DNA of 64,000 bases from Hymenobacter gummosus (GTDB lineage: Bacteria > Bacteroidota > Bacteroidia > Cytophagales > Hymenobacteraceae). The notes under the pieces are model-generated. The model did not search any database. It had not been told where the DNA came from and saw only the letters and a list, made by a program, of their open reading frames with translations. Of this stretch, positions 1 through 7,918 are shown piece by piece (position 1 is the first letter of the stretch; each line of letters begins with the position of its first letter). Where the stretch lies: positions 62,001 through 126,000 of the forward strand of contig NZ_RXOF01000018.1 of the NCBI RefSeq assembly GCF_003970915.1, read 5' to 3'. The translations under genes were made by a program, and so were the position numbers.

Positions 1-549
1 CGTCGGCACCCCCTCAAACTCATCACGTAGCTGCTCAATAACCTCGATTAGCTTATCAAGCTGGGTTCTGTTTTTGGTTACTGCGACAATAGTTGTGCGC
101 TGCTTAAGGCGGGAACCGCTACCGCGCTTGTACTCTTTGAGGGTGGAGCCAATATTATCCAGGCTGTTGGTAACATCGGGGTTTGGCAGAATGCGCCACT
201 CACGAGAATTATCGTCATCAATTTGCAGGTCTTTTTTTAGACGCTTTACTGACTGGTCAACTAGGGCGTTTTGGGTACCGGCCAAGACGATAATCACCTG
301 GTACCCGTTGTCGCGGGCCATTGCAATTAGCGTGGTAAAAGACATTGTTTTGCCGCTCTGTACATAGCCCAGGGCAAGGCCAGTCTCTGCGCTAGTGGGG
401 GCGCTCGGCGAGCCGCAAAGCCCTAGTATCTCGGCAGTATCTTTTATTAGCTTGTCAGTAGCATCGGCTGGCAGCTTAAGCTGGTGCTTGAGAAGCTCAA
501 CTTGGCTTCCGTCTTGCTTAACTGTCCAGGTGGGGGTAGAAGCGTCCAT
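1..549 (-). CDS. Z1-domain ATPase of an RM-linked defence operon, partial (C-terminus beyond window)
   Basis: The first 183 codons are present and the reading frame runs off the left edge of the window. The start is the ATG at 547-549, 23 bp after the stop of the GHKL ATPase gene. Translation shows a Walker A-like GYVQSGKT at about residue 62-69, followed by a hydrophobic strand (VIIVLAG), which is the pattern of Z1-domain P-loop ATPases/helicases. Z1 proteins are known to occur beside MutL/MORC-like ATPases, cytosine methyltransferases and Vsr nucleases in bacterial defence operons, which is the neighbourhood here. The Z1 assignment rests on the P-loop and the context. The rest of the protein is not visible, so completeness cannot be judged. 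Codon and base use is AT-richer than the core genes to the right, consistent with transfer. Confidence 0.75.
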   Translation of the reverse strand, partial: MDASTPTWTVKQDGSQVELLKHQLKLPADATDKLIKDTAEILGLCGSPSAPTSAETGLALGYVQSGKTMSFTTLIAMARDNGYQVIIVLAGTQNALVDQSVKRLKKDLQIDDDNSREWRILPNPDVTNSLDNIGSTLKEYKRGSGSRLKQRTTIVAVTKNRTQLDKLIEVIEQLRDEFEGVPT

Positions 550-572
550 TGGTTCGATGGGTAAAAGAGTGC

Positions 573-2156
573 TTACAGCTTTATCAGTAACTCATTTATG
601 TAATCCATCAGCAGGCCGGAGCTATGGGCCCCTCCCTCGCTGGCGACAGTCTTTGCAAGTGCGATGGCAGCGCCCAACCGGAGCAGCGGCTCTAGCCTCT
701 CGTTGTTGAGCAGGTCGTACTGCTGGGTGAAGGGGTGAGCCATCGAAACCCGCACGCCAAGCAGACGCTCATTGGGGCCTGGTTGAGCGTCGGCCGGTAT
801 GCAAAGCTTGCTAATGCAGAGCCAGTCGGTGTGAGCAGGGTTGCTGCTCAATTCGATATAGACACGCCAGCTTACCCCGTTCAGCATGGCAGAAAGTACC
901 CGTGTGTTCGTCTTGCCAGTCTCGTTCGGCTTGGGCTTGTTACCTGACGGCCCGCCGAACAGGCCACCCCCCGGCGGCTGGCCGCCGGCAGGCGTGCCCC
1001 CTTTGCCCGGCTGAGCGTTGCCCCCGCTGCTAGTTCCGGGGCTACCACCGCCAGCCGGCCCCGCGCCGCCGGGGGGTGGCGCTCCGCCCGGAGGGTCGTT
1101 ATCCTTACCGCCTGCGGCCTCTCGCACACGCATACCATTGGCCTGCTTAAGCAGATCCAAGCCGGGGGCCTTTATTGCTTCTTTAAGCCGGGCGAGAAAA
1201 TCCTCTTCTGTGTCTTCCCATTGGATACCGTCCTTGGTAAAGCTAGCCGTAAAGTCGTCAATATGAAGCTCTCCGAAGATGCGCTGATAGTAATAGCTGT
1301 TGGTATTGACGAATATCTTGGCTGGGCGGTATCCCTCATCAAAGCTGCCTTCGACTACTCGCCCGCGTCTAAAGAGAGCAAAGCCAGCCTCCTTGGTTGA
1401 GGCTGTTGCGAAGATGGCAGCAAACCCTGTGACGCGCTGGCCGCCGGCGCAAACGAAATCGACTTCCTTACGCCATAGTATAGGCGGCGCAGACTTGTCA
1501 GAGTAAGGCGGAGCTGTTAGGGTGGTAGGAGCCTTATATTTCAGAGCCTGGCCGTTTACTATTATCTCAACCTGCTTATCGCGCAAGAAGGCACGATAGA
1601 TGCTCGTCAAGTGGTCACGAATCTTGCCAACGGCCCGTCCAGTAGGCAAGCTGTAAACACCCTGCAGAAGAATATTGGTGAAGTGAGCTTTGGGCACCGA
1701 GGGCAGTACTTCTACCTCAAGAGTCTCGACGCCTTCGCTGACGATTCGCTCAACATCGAACGTGACTTTGCGCTTTACGCTGTCGCCAAGCGCCTGCGTC
1801 TCCACCGACCATTTGGGGCAAAACCAGCAACTCGCGGCTTTCATCCCCATGCCATGCTCGGAGAGTCCAGTCCGGTCGGGCGGGCGCACGGCCATGCGCA
1901 GCGCCCGCTGCAAATCGGTGCTGCTTATACCGAAGGCATTATCCGAAATGCGAATAAAGTTGCCCTCTTGATTGAGTTCCAACTCAATCCGCAATTGGTA
2001 GTCGGGTGAGGTGGCCTCAAGCAACGCACGATTCTTCTGGTAGCTATCGATAGCGTTGTCAACGTATTCGGCTAGAGCGTACCAGGACTTGTATTTGATA
2101 TAGCGAAAGACAGAAAGAATGCCTACGCCAGGGCTAATTCCAATGGTTTCTTTCAT
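573..2156 (-). CDS. GHKL (MORC/MutL-like) ATPase of RM-linked defence operon
   Basis: A 527-residue protein with GHKL ATPase motifs near the N-terminus: ALAEYVDNAIDSY (N-box with the Mg-binding Asn), RISDNAFGIS (the DxGxG-like motif with Ala for the first Gly), and GLSEHGMGMKAAS (Gly-rich lid). This places it with the MutL/MORC-type ATPases known from restriction-modification operons, where they are thought to be ATP-driven regulators or DNA clamps of the nucleases. A Gly/Pro-rich low-complexity linker of about 60 residues (roughly 355-420) separates the ATPase and transducer region from a C-terminal domain of about 100 residues. Its ATG overlaps the methyltransferase stop (ATGA), indicating translational coupling. 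The Z1 gene follows 23 bp later. Its exact role in defence is inferred from family and context. Confidence 0.85.
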   Translation of the reverse strand: MKETIGISPGVGILSVFRYIKYKSWYALAEYVDNAIDSYQKNRALLEATSPDYQLRIELELNQEGNFIRISDNAFGISSTDLQRALRMAVRPPDRTGLSEHGMGMKAASCWFCPKWSVETQALGDSVKRKVTFDVERIVSEGVETLEVEVLPSVPKAHFTNILLQGVYSLPTGRAVGKIRDHLTSIYRAFLRDKQVEIIVNGQALKYKAPTTLTAPPYSDKSAPPILWRKEVDFVCAGGQRVTGFAAIFATASTKEAGFALFRRGRVVEGSFDEGYRPAKIFVNTNSYYYQRIFGELHIDDFTASFTKDGIQWEDTEEDFLARLKEAIKAPGLDLLKQANGMRVREAAGGKDNDPPGGAPPPGGAGPAGGGSPGTSSGGNAQPGKGGTPAGGQPPGGGLFGGPSGNKPKPNETGKTNTRVLSAMLNGVSWRVYIELSSNPAHTDWLCISKLCIPADAQPGPNERLLGVRVSMAHPFTQQYDLLNNERLEPLLRLGAAIALAKTVASEGGAHSSGLLMDYINELLIKL

Positions 2157-3505
2157 ACAGCAACTAGGCTAGGGGCCACCGTTAAGGCCAGTCGCTGCTG
2201 AGAGGGCTGATACTTCGGGATGGGCTGGGGCAAAGGAACAAGGCGGGCAGCAATTTGCTTAACAACCTCGGCGTTGACGGCGTTGCCAAGGGCCCGGAAT
2301 GCTGCGGTGTCGTTAGTGGGTAGCTTAATGTTGCCGAGCGACTGTAGGCGCGCACCTTCAGTCGGAGTGATGTAGCGACCAAGCCAGCCAATGGCTGGCA
2401 CTTGGGTACGGGTTGAGGACACAAGCGCCGGAAAGAAGTTGTCGCGCTTAACACGAATGCCTGAAGGACGAAACTGGATGATTAGCTTATCTAGCTTACG
2501 GTCTGCGCCCTTGCAGTTCCACTCGAATTTTTGCCAGCTAAACGGAAGCTTGCGAATCTTCTTCATCACCTTCTTTAGCGCCTGCTTATGCGTCTTAAAG
2601 AAAGCTCGGTTGTTACGAATAAACTGCTGCTTCCACACGGGAAAGAGTTCCTCTCCACGCGCGTAGGTGGGAATGTGCTCAAGCTGCTCGACACTGCTTA
2701 GGTCCGCTAGCTTGACTCCGAATGCTCCCTTGAACTCTTCAAGCTGTTGTTTCTTCAGCCGGCTGGGTACTGTCGCCTCGTAGGGGTAGGTGGCTTTGTA
2801 CTCGGTTGCCCAAATTGGAAAAGATGGAAGTGGGGTGTTCTCGGGGATGCAGTCCAGAAACTCCTGCCACACCGCCAGCGCCTTAAGCTCGCGCTTGGTG
2901 AATGACCGAGCTTCGGTTGGCTCCTCTTCCAGTATGCTGCGTACCGTCATATTTGCATGACACTCAGCCTCCGGCCATTGAAAATGGCTAAGTCCCCCCA
3001 TGTCTTTGCGTGCTGCTACGATGAACATCCGCTGACGTAGCTGCGGCACCCCGAACTGATTAGGCGAAAGAATTTTGTAGTCGACCTGGTAACCCTCGGC
3101 CTCTAGCGTGGACTTGATAACCCTCCAAGTATTGTGGTTGTCGTGCTTGAGCAGATTGGCGACGTTTTCAAGAAGCACATAAGGAGTTTTATGATGTCTG
3201 ACAATGTGCATGATGTTGTCAAACAGGTTCCCGCGCTCCTTATCCTTCATTCCTTCCTGTGCGCCCGCTTTGGAAAAGGGTTGGCAAGGGAAGCCGCCGC
3301 AAAGTAGGCTATGGGGTGGGATGTCCTCCACCCTCACATTTCGGATGTCACCATGAATCAGGCTCCTATCAAGGCCATAGTTAGTGTGATAAAGCTCTTG
3401 CAAGTCTTTGTTCAACTCTGAGGCGAAAACGCATTTCATGCCAAGCTGCTCTAAGCCTACATGAAAACCGCCTAGTCCGGCAAATAAATCGATGAAAGTC
3501 AGCAT
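2153..3505 (-). CDS. DNA (cytosine-5-)-methyltransferase
   Basis: A 450-residue C5-cytosine methyltransferase. The motifs appear in canonical order: motif I DLFAGLGGFHVGL (SAM binding, residues 6-18), motif IV GGFPCQPFSKAG with the catalytic Cys, motif VI LLENVANLL, motif VIII QLRQRMFIVAAR, and motifs IX/X ending in RALGNAV near the C-terminus. The region between motifs VIII and IX (about 200 residues) is the target recognition domain, so sequence specificity cannot be read directly. It is the modification enzyme of the operon: it lies 7 bp after the Vsr-type nuclease and overlaps the next gene's start by 3 bp. The enzyme looks intact. The recognition site is unknown. Confidence 0.95.
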   Translation of the reverse strand: MLTFIDLFAGLGGFHVGLEQLGMKCVFASELNKDLQELYHTNYGLDRSLIHGDIRNVRVEDIPPHSLLCGGFPCQPFSKAGAQEGMKDKERGNLFDNIMHIVRHHKTPYVLLENVANLLKHDNHNTWRVIKSTLEAEGYQVDYKILSPNQFGVPQLRQRMFIVAARKDMGGLSHFQWPEAECHANMTVRSILEEEPTEARSFTKRELKALAVWQEFLDCIPENTPLPSFPIWATEYKATYPYEATVPSRLKKQQLEEFKGAFGVKLADLSSVEQLEHIPTYARGEELFPVWKQQFIRNNRAFFKTHKQALKKVMKKIRKLPFSWQKFEWNCKGADRKLDKLIIQFRPSGIRVKRDNFFPALVSSTRTQVPAIGWLGRYITPTEGARLQSLGNIKLPTNDTAAFRALGNAVNAEVVKQIAARLVPLPQPIPKYQPSQQRLALTVAPSLVAV

Positions 3506-3512
3506 TATGCTC

Positions 3513-3962
3513 TTAGCCGTTATCGGCCAGTAAGTCTTGAATGTGTTGAACAGCCTCGCTCAGCGAGCTTTTTACTTGGCATTCCCAAACAGTGTGGACC
3601 CGCCATCCGGCTTCAGCCAGCTTGGCGGTGTGGGCAGCATCGCGGCGGCTGTTGCCGCTTAGCTTTTCGTTCCAGTAGGTGGCGTTGTGTCGAGGACGCG
3701 CGATGGCGCAGATGGGGCAGCTATGCCAATAGCAGCCGTGAACGAACACCACAAGCTTTTTAGCAGGGAATACTAGATCGGGCTTGCCAGGCAAGTCTTT
3801 ACGATGAAGTCGGTAGCCCCTCACTCCAGCATCCCAAAGGGCTTTGCGCAGCAGCAGCTCGGGCTTAGAATCCTTGCCTTTGTTCCCTTGCATCGTTTTG
3901 GTAACGGCCTGGGACTTTGGCATTGGATAGCCACTCTCTGGAACTCTGTACTTAATAGCCAC
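3513..3962 (-). CDS. Vsr-family (very short patch repair-type) DNA endonuclease
   Basis: A 149-residue protein matching the Vsr fold over nearly its whole length. It has a DSKPELLLRKAL N-terminal helix, LPGKPDLVFPAKKLVVF carrying the catalytic Asp, HGCYWHSCP (His and Cys zinc/catalytic residues) and the C-terminal GWRVHTVWECQV strand. Classical Vsr nicks T:G mismatches arising from deaminated 5-methylcytosine, and pairing with a C5 methyltransferase fits that role. In MORC/Z1-containing operons, Vsr-like proteins may instead be the restriction nuclease. It is the first gene of the leftward operon. The upstream 3963-4106 stretch is AT-richer and presumably holds the promoter, but no clear box is seen. 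Confidence 0.93.
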   Translation of the reverse strand: MAIKYRVPESGYPMPKSQAVTKTMQGNKGKDSKPELLLRKALWDAGVRGYRLHRKDLPGKPDLVFPAKKLVVFVHGCYWHSCPICAIARPRHNATYWNEKLSGNSRRDAAHTAKLAEAGWRVHTVWECQVKSSLSEAVQHIQDLLADNG

Positions 3963-4106
3963 TCCTGTACTCCTTTACCGGGTTAGCATTTGCAATTAGG
4001 CCTATGCTAGCAATTTTAGCAAAGCTGGGCTACTTACAAAGCTAAGTGAGCTGGCGTGAGCATACAAGACCACCTGCAACCTTTTGCATCCCCCTTTACA
4101 GCCTAG

Positions 4107-4760
4107 CTACGCTGCATCGCCTTGTGTGTTATTGGAATAGCGCCGTAGCAGCGCCGTATACTTCTTGCGGCCCTGCTCGATGAAACCGGGGGAGGCGGTG
4201 GCGTCGAACACCCAAACCTCGTGCGGGGCCTTTTTCTGCACGCCGATGATGAGGAAGCGGGACGCGCCCAGCGCGTCGAGGTATAGGGCGGCCTGGCGGT
4301 CGTAGTCGTACTGGTAAGTGCTGGTCAGGAAGTGGGCGAAATCGGGGCAGCTCGTGGTCTTGAAGTCGACCAGCGTAGTTCGGCGGCCGGCGCGGCTCGT
4401 CACCAGCAGATCGGGGCGGATTTTGACCTGTACGCCGGTGGCCGTGTGGGTGGCGGTGTGCGTCAGCTCGGCGGTGCCGCGGTAAAGCAGGTCGCGGCAG
4501 TAGCGTTGTCGGCGCACCTGCCGGGCCAGCGTTTCAAGGTCGGCCCACCTGATGCCGCGCTCATCGGTGCGGGCGTAGGTGGCCGGCTCCAGGGTGGCGG
4601 CGTGGAAATGGGCGCCGAAGGCCAGCGCCTGCGGGTTGGGACGGCGAAGCTGGCCCAGCACCTGCGCTTTGAGGTCCGAAAGGTCGGTGTTGGAGACGTG
4701 AGGCAGGGCGCGGTGCTGCTCCTGGGTGAGGCCGGGGTAGGCGGTGAGGTCGTGAAACAT
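4107..4760 (-). CDS. RecE/YqaJ-like PD-(D/E)XK exonuclease (DUF3799 type), phage recombination
   Basis: A 217-residue protein. The start is the ATG at 4758-4760 (MFHDLTAYPG), because the longer frame upstream only reads through the neighbouring gene antisense to its codon pattern. The PD-(D/E)XK core is visible as KIRPDLL (Asp about 117), LVDFKTT (Asp132, Lys134) and QYDYDRQAALYLDAL (Gln149 and Tyr residues). That arrangement is typical of exodeoxyribonuclease VIII-like nucleases (the DUF3799 domain). Such enzymes resect dsDNA 5'-3' for phage-encoded single-strand annealing recombination. It is the last gene of a leftward phage operon and follows the 4847-5545 gene, which is in the place where an annealing partner is usually found. 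Confidence 0.75.
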   Translation of the reverse strand: MFHDLTAYPGLTQEQHRALPHVSNTDLSDLKAQVLGQLRRPNPQALAFGAHFHAATLEPATYARTDERGIRWADLETLARQVRRQRYCRDLLYRGTAELTHTATHTATGVQVKIRPDLLVTSRAGRRTTLVDFKTTSCPDFAHFLTSTYQYDYDRQAALYLDALGASRFLIIGVQKKAPHEVWVFDATASPGFIEQGRKKYTALLRRYSNNTQGDAA

Positions 4761-4846
4761 GAGAAGATGAGCTGAAAGGTGTAGGAGGAAGCGCGGCCCG
4801 TCAGGGCCGCCCGGCCCTGAGCGGGACGGGCGGCCGGTGAGCAGGG

Positions 4847-5545
4847 CTAAGCGGCGGGTAGCTCGGCTACCCCTGCGGCGGGCGTGTGCGGGTCGTCGCC
4901 CTGGTCGGGCACGGTGTAGCCGTGCTGGATGCGGGTATCGGCCGCGCCGGTATAGGTTTCGGCGCGCCAGATGGGCAGGTCGCGGGCATAGTCGCGGCGG
5001 GCGGCTACTTCGTCGGCCGGAGCCGGCTCGTAGCTGAACTCGGCGATGTAGTAAGTGGCCTTCTTGCCGTCCTTGGTCGTCTCCTTCTTGCTGGCCTGTA
5101 CCTTCACCACCACGTCGGCCAGGGTCAGGTCGTCGTAAAACAGCGGCTCGATGAGGCGGTACAGGTTTTCGACCGAGTAGCCGTGAAAGAGCACGGCGCA
5201 GACGGCGCCCTTCTCGTCGGCGTAGAACAGCTCGGCCCACAGCTTGCGGCCCATGTTCAGGATGTCGTCCTGGAAGATGCGCCACGCCAGCGGAATGAAG
5301 CTGAGCGCGGGGCCTAGCGGCACGGTCCCGCCGATGTTGAACTGGCCGGCCTTGGCATCGAAGCGCACCTGGCGCGGGTGGCCGGGCAGGTAGCGGAAGC
5401 GCGACACGCTTACCAGCTCGCCGGTAGTATCGTCCAGCTTCTCCATCAGGTAGGCCGGGCGGGTTGGGGCTGGCAGGGTGGTTTCAAGGGTAGCGGCGGG
5501 GGCTTCGGCCGTGGCGCTGCGCTGGGCTTTTACTTTGGAAGGCAT
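4847..5545 (-). CDS. Phage hypothetical protein, possible partner of the exonuclease
   Basis: A 232-residue protein that I do not recognise. It has a basic, Ala-rich N-terminal tail (about 35 residues), a globular core of about 150 residues with alternating hydrophobic and aromatic strands (GGTVPLGPALSFIPLAWRIF; AELFYADEKGAVCAVLFHGY), and an acidic, Pro/Ala-rich C-terminal tail. An acidic C-terminal tail after a globular core is reminiscent of single-stranded DNA-binding or annealing proteins, and the gene sits directly upstream of a RecE-like exonuclease. A role in recombination is therefore a context-based guess only. It shows no Walker motif and no obvious RecT/Redβ signature. Confidence 0.6.
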   Translation of the reverse strand: MPSKVKAQRSATAEAPAATLETTLPAPTRPAYLMEKLDDTTGELVSVSRFRYLPGHPRQVRFDAKAGQFNIGGTVPLGPALSFIPLAWRIFQDDILNMGRKLWAELFYADEKGAVCAVLFHGYSVENLYRLIEPLFYDDLTLADVVVKVQASKKETTKDGKKATYYIAEFSYEPAPADEVAARRDYARDLPIWRAETYTGAADTRIQHGYTVPDQGDDPHTPAAGVAELPAA

Positions 5546-5614
5546 GAGGTGAAGAAGAAAGGAGGTAGGAGAAAAGCGGGGGCCACTGGCGGCCGGCCCC
5601 CTTTGCCGTGGTGG

Positions 5615-5929
5615 TTATCTGAATTGCTTATCGTGGCACAGCAGGGCCTTGCCCACGATGCAATCGACGCCGCGGGCGGCGGGCTGGTACTGGTGCCAGA
5701 GGTAGGTAGCCAGCAGGTTGAGGTAGGCCGGCTCGCGAAACTTGCCTTCGTCGTCGATGATGAGAATCAGCTCGTCGGTGAGGCGTACCACGTCGACGGT
5801 CTGGCAATCGAGCAGCTGATACAGCTCGGCCAGCCTGAAACTGCGGCCGTTGGCTGGGGCGACGGGTTGGGGCTCGGCGCTGTGCGGGTCGAGCAAATGG
5901 GGCTGGTAAGTGGTAGCAGTTGTGGGCAT
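5615..5929 (-). CDS. DUF3846 domain protein
   Basis: A 104-residue protein. After a 30-residue Pro/Gln-rich lead, the C-terminal part shows the DUF3846 pattern: a region around QTVDVVRLTDELILIIDDEGK, then PAYLNLLATYLW, and a final DCIVGKALLC strand. DUF3846 proteins are small and common on phages and plasmids; their function is unknown. It lies in the leftward phage operon between the possible recombination protein and the SymE-like gene. A second, more diverged protein with a similar C-terminal pattern is encoded at 9716-10027. Confidence 0.65.
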   Translation of the reverse strand: MPTTATTYQPHLLDPHSAEPQPVAPANGRSFRLAELYQLLDCQTVDVVRLTDELILIIDDEGKFREPAYLNLLATYLWHQYQPAARGVDCIVGKALLCHDKQFR

Positions 5930-5980
5930 GATGGCGGGCAGAAGTGGCCCGCGCCGCCGGGGCGCGGGCCGATGATTGAA

Positions 5981-6166
5981 TCAGGTGGCAGGGGTGATGA
6001 CCAGACGGCCGGCTTCGACGTGGACAAGTGCCGTGGTGCCAGGGGCAAAGCCAGCGGCTTGCAGCCAGTCGCCTTGCAGGCGAAGCGAAGCCGTGACGGC
6101 CGGGCGCGGGTGCAGGCGCTTGAAGTGCGGAGCGACTTTCAGGCGGCGGGGTGTGGAGGTGGACAT
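5981..6166 (-). CDS. SymE-like small protein (AbrB-fold toxin family)
   Basis: A 61-residue protein. The first 20 residues are basic (RRLKVAPHFKRLHPRP). The rest, VTASLRLQGDWLQAAGF then APGTTALVHVEAGRLVITP, follows the SymE pattern of one short helix between beta strands (x-I-R-L-x-G-x-W-L-x-x-A-G-F, then G-x-x-V-x-V, then G-x-L-V-I-T). SymE of E. coli is an SOS-induced protein with an AbrB-like fold, held in check by an antisense RNA. Here the gene sits in a phage early operon, so a role as a phage regulator is as plausible as toxicity. I could not identify an antisense RNA promoter opposite it. Confidence 0.65.
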   Translation of the reverse strand: MSTSTPRRLKVAPHFKRLHPRPAVTASLRLQGDWLQAAGFAPGTTALVHVEAGRLVITPAT

Positions 6167-6177
6167 GACGCGGCGGC

Positions 6178-6681
6178 TTATTTTACCTCCCAGGGGTGCG
6201 GGGCCTCATCCCACGCCGGCGCGGGCAGCGCGGCGTAGCGGTCGGCCGCGCGCAGGCGCGGCGGCGCTACCTCGTTCAGCTCGTCGGCGGCGGCCTGGGC
6301 CGCAGCTTCGGTGGCGAAGCAGCCGGGACCTGCTACCTGCTGGTAGCAGTGCGGCTGGCCGGTGGGCACTTCGCAGACCAACCCCCACGAGCACGGGCCG
6401 GCAGCGAAGCGCAAAGCCGGGTGCCAAGGCTCACGCGGGGCCCACAGCGGGGCGGCGGAGCTGGTGTAGTGGACCAGGTGCGCGGCGGCCAGCTCCGGCA
6501 GCAGCTCAGCCACATGCCCGCGGCCCAGCCCGGCGCGCAACGCCAGAAACGAGAGGCCTACGGCGCGGCCGTGGTGGGCGCGGCAGACGCCCAGCAGCCG
6601 GCGGGCGGCCAGGCTGAGCGGCCCGGGCCCGGCCACCTCCGATGCGGAAGCGGCCGGGGTGGCGACGGATGACCTAGCCAT
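6178..6681 (-). CDS. Hypothetical protein in phage operon
   Basis: A protein of 167 residues from the ATG at 6679-6681, which overlaps the upstream gene's stop by 8 bp and fits tight packing. An alternative ATG at 6703-6705 would give 175 residues. Residues about 30-75 (LSLAARRLLGVCRAHHGRAV, then RAGLGRGHVAELLPELAAAHLVHY) look like a winged helix-turn-helix. The C-terminal half is Ala/Pro-rich without recognisable motifs. I do not recognise the family. It lies 11 bp upstream of the SymE-like gene and is probably co-transcribed with it. A DNA-binding role is a weak inference from the HTH-like segment. Confidence 0.5.
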   Translation of the reverse strand: MARSSVATPAASASEVAGPGPLSLAARRLLGVCRAHHGRAVGLSFLALRAGLGRGHVAELLPELAAAHLVHYTSSAAPLWAPREPWHPALRFAAGPCSWGLVCEVPTGQPHCYQQVAGPGCFATEAAAQAAADELNEVAPPRLRAADRYAALPAPAWDEAPHPWEVK

Positions 6682-6997
6682 GAGCGGGAAGGCCGGCGTA
6701 CTCATCCTCGGCTTTCATTACCTCCCACACAGCAGCGAAGGCGTGCGCGGGCGCTGCAGCGCGGAGGGCTCGAAAAGCACCCTTCAAGGCCTCGAAAGGG
6801 CAGCGGCCGGAGCCGGCAAAGCCCCCGGCAGGCTGGCACTCCGGGCGCTCGGCCAGCGAGAAGCTGACGTACCAGCGCGGGCCGGCTCCCTGGTCGTAAG
6901 TGGCTGCGGACTGTGAAACGTAGATGCCCTGGAACGGGCACAGGGCAGGGCCCTGCCAAGCGGCAGCGGCGAGCCGCAGAAGCTGAGTGGGTTGCAT
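6674..6997 (-). CDS. Small hypothetical protein, first gene of leftward phage operon
   Basis: A 107-residue protein from the ATG at 6995-6997 (MQPTQLLRLAAA). A longer frame starting at 7111 would place the start inside the probable promoter region and adds low-quality residues, so I reject it. The protein contains an aromatic patch (RWYVSFSLAE) and an amphipathic C-terminal helix (FEALKGAFRALRAAAP, then FAAVWEVMKAEDEYAGL). No family is recognised. It overlaps the next gene by 8 bp. Its position behind the AT-rich 7080-7190 stretch suggests that it is the promoter-proximal gene of the recombination block. Confidence 0.5.
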   Translation of the reverse strand: MQPTQLLRLAAAAWQGPALCPFQGIYVSQSAATYDQGAGPRWYVSFSLAERPECQPAGGFAGSGRCPFEALKGAFRALRAAAPAHAFAAVWEVMKAEDEYAGLPAHG

Positions 6998-7083
6998 GGC
7001 TGTATGTGTTAGCCGTGGGGTTCCCCTTACCGTAGGCCTCCGGGTAGGGCTGGCGTCCGGGCCTCTCCCGAACAACTTACTAA

Positions 7084-7120
7084 AGATACAAACAAAATGT
7101 TTGTATATCAAACAAAGTAC
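7084..7120 (-). promoter_or_regulatory. Putative Bacteroidota-type promoter for the leftward recombination operon
   Basis: On the minus strand a TTTG is followed, after 20 nt, by TATCTTTA, close to the Bacteroidota consensus TTTG-N(17-23)-TAnnTTTG (last base mismatched). The site lies in an island of AT-rich sequence (about 7080-7190) in otherwise very GC-rich DNA, and about 90 bp upstream of the first gene start at 6997. The match is by eye only. Confidence 0.45.
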
Positions 7121-7785
7121 AACCGTTTTTGCTCGCGACTGAAAAATATTTTCAGGCAGTCACTACATATAAAGTACAATTTTAAAACACCTGCCATGCC
7201 GGCCCCGCCCCGCCAGAACCCTTAGATGCCTTGCCCAGGGGGTCTGGGGGCCGGGCTGAGGCCCTCAGTGGACCGGCCCGAAGGGCGCCTTATGAGGGCG
7301 GTGCGGCTGGCTGGGTGCAAGGGCCCGAGGCAGATGACCGGGCGCTAGCCTGGGCATGAGGACAGGGGGTCTGGGGGGCCGCCCCCAGTAGACACTGCGC
7401 CGCAGGCACCTCGGCGTGCGGCAGGTCGAGGCGCGGGCTGACGGGCAGCGGGGATGGTGCGGAGGCTGGCGGCAGCCGGCGCCGGGGCGTGGGCCTGGGC
7501 AGGAGCCGACGCGCTGCCTGGCGTGGGCAGGTTGTGGAAAGGGAGGCCAGGCTGCGGGGCGGCGGGTGCGGCTGGCGGGCGTCAGGGGGCGGGCAGGGCG
7601 GCGCGGCGTGGGCCCCGCGACGGGCTGGTGGTGCGGCGGGAGCGGGAGCTTACGCCGTGGCCGGCCGTGCGGCGGGTAGGCGCTTGGGCTGCATCGGGAG
7701 CAACTGTCGTTTCAACGGAGGCGGTAAGCGAGGCCGCCGGGCGCCCTTCACAGCGCCCCTGCAGCCTCGCGCGGGGTTGTCGTGT

Positions 7786-7843
7786 TGTGGAAATGTGTAA
7801 AAGCGCGGGCGGCTTGGTGTGGGGTCTTTTGCACATTTCCACA
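7786..7843. repeat. Large inverted repeat (18-bp arms)
   Basis: The arms TGTGGAAATGTGTAAAAG (7786-7803) and CTTTTGCACATTTCCACA (7826-7843) pair over 18 bp with one G-U position, closing a 22-nt loop. The arms are AT-richer than the flanks. Together with the inverted repeat at 7861-7918 this forms a double hairpin in a gene-free region. It could be a terminator pair, a structured RNA or an origin element. Confidence 0.7.
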
Positions 7844-7860
7844 GCTGCCGGCAGGTGGGC

Positions 7861-7918
7861 GGCGGGCGGTGGAAAAAAGGTTGTGGGTGGCGCGGATTGG
7901 CTTTTTCCACCGCCCGCC
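7861..7918. repeat. Large perfect inverted repeat (17-bp arms)
   Basis: GGCGGGCGGTGGAAAAA (7861-7877) and TTTTTCCACCGCCCGCC (7902-7918) are perfect 17-bp arms around a 24-nt loop. It starts only 17 bp after the neighbouring 18-bp inverted repeat, and both contain the GTGGAAA motif, suggesting related origin. The A/T tracts are on the loop side of the stems, which is not the layout of a simple rho-independent terminator. Confidence 0.75.

Noticed and set aside
7786-7918. A CRISPR array as explanation of the paired repeats
   Set aside because: There are only two inverted repeats with different arms, no direct repeats with regular spacers and no cas genes.
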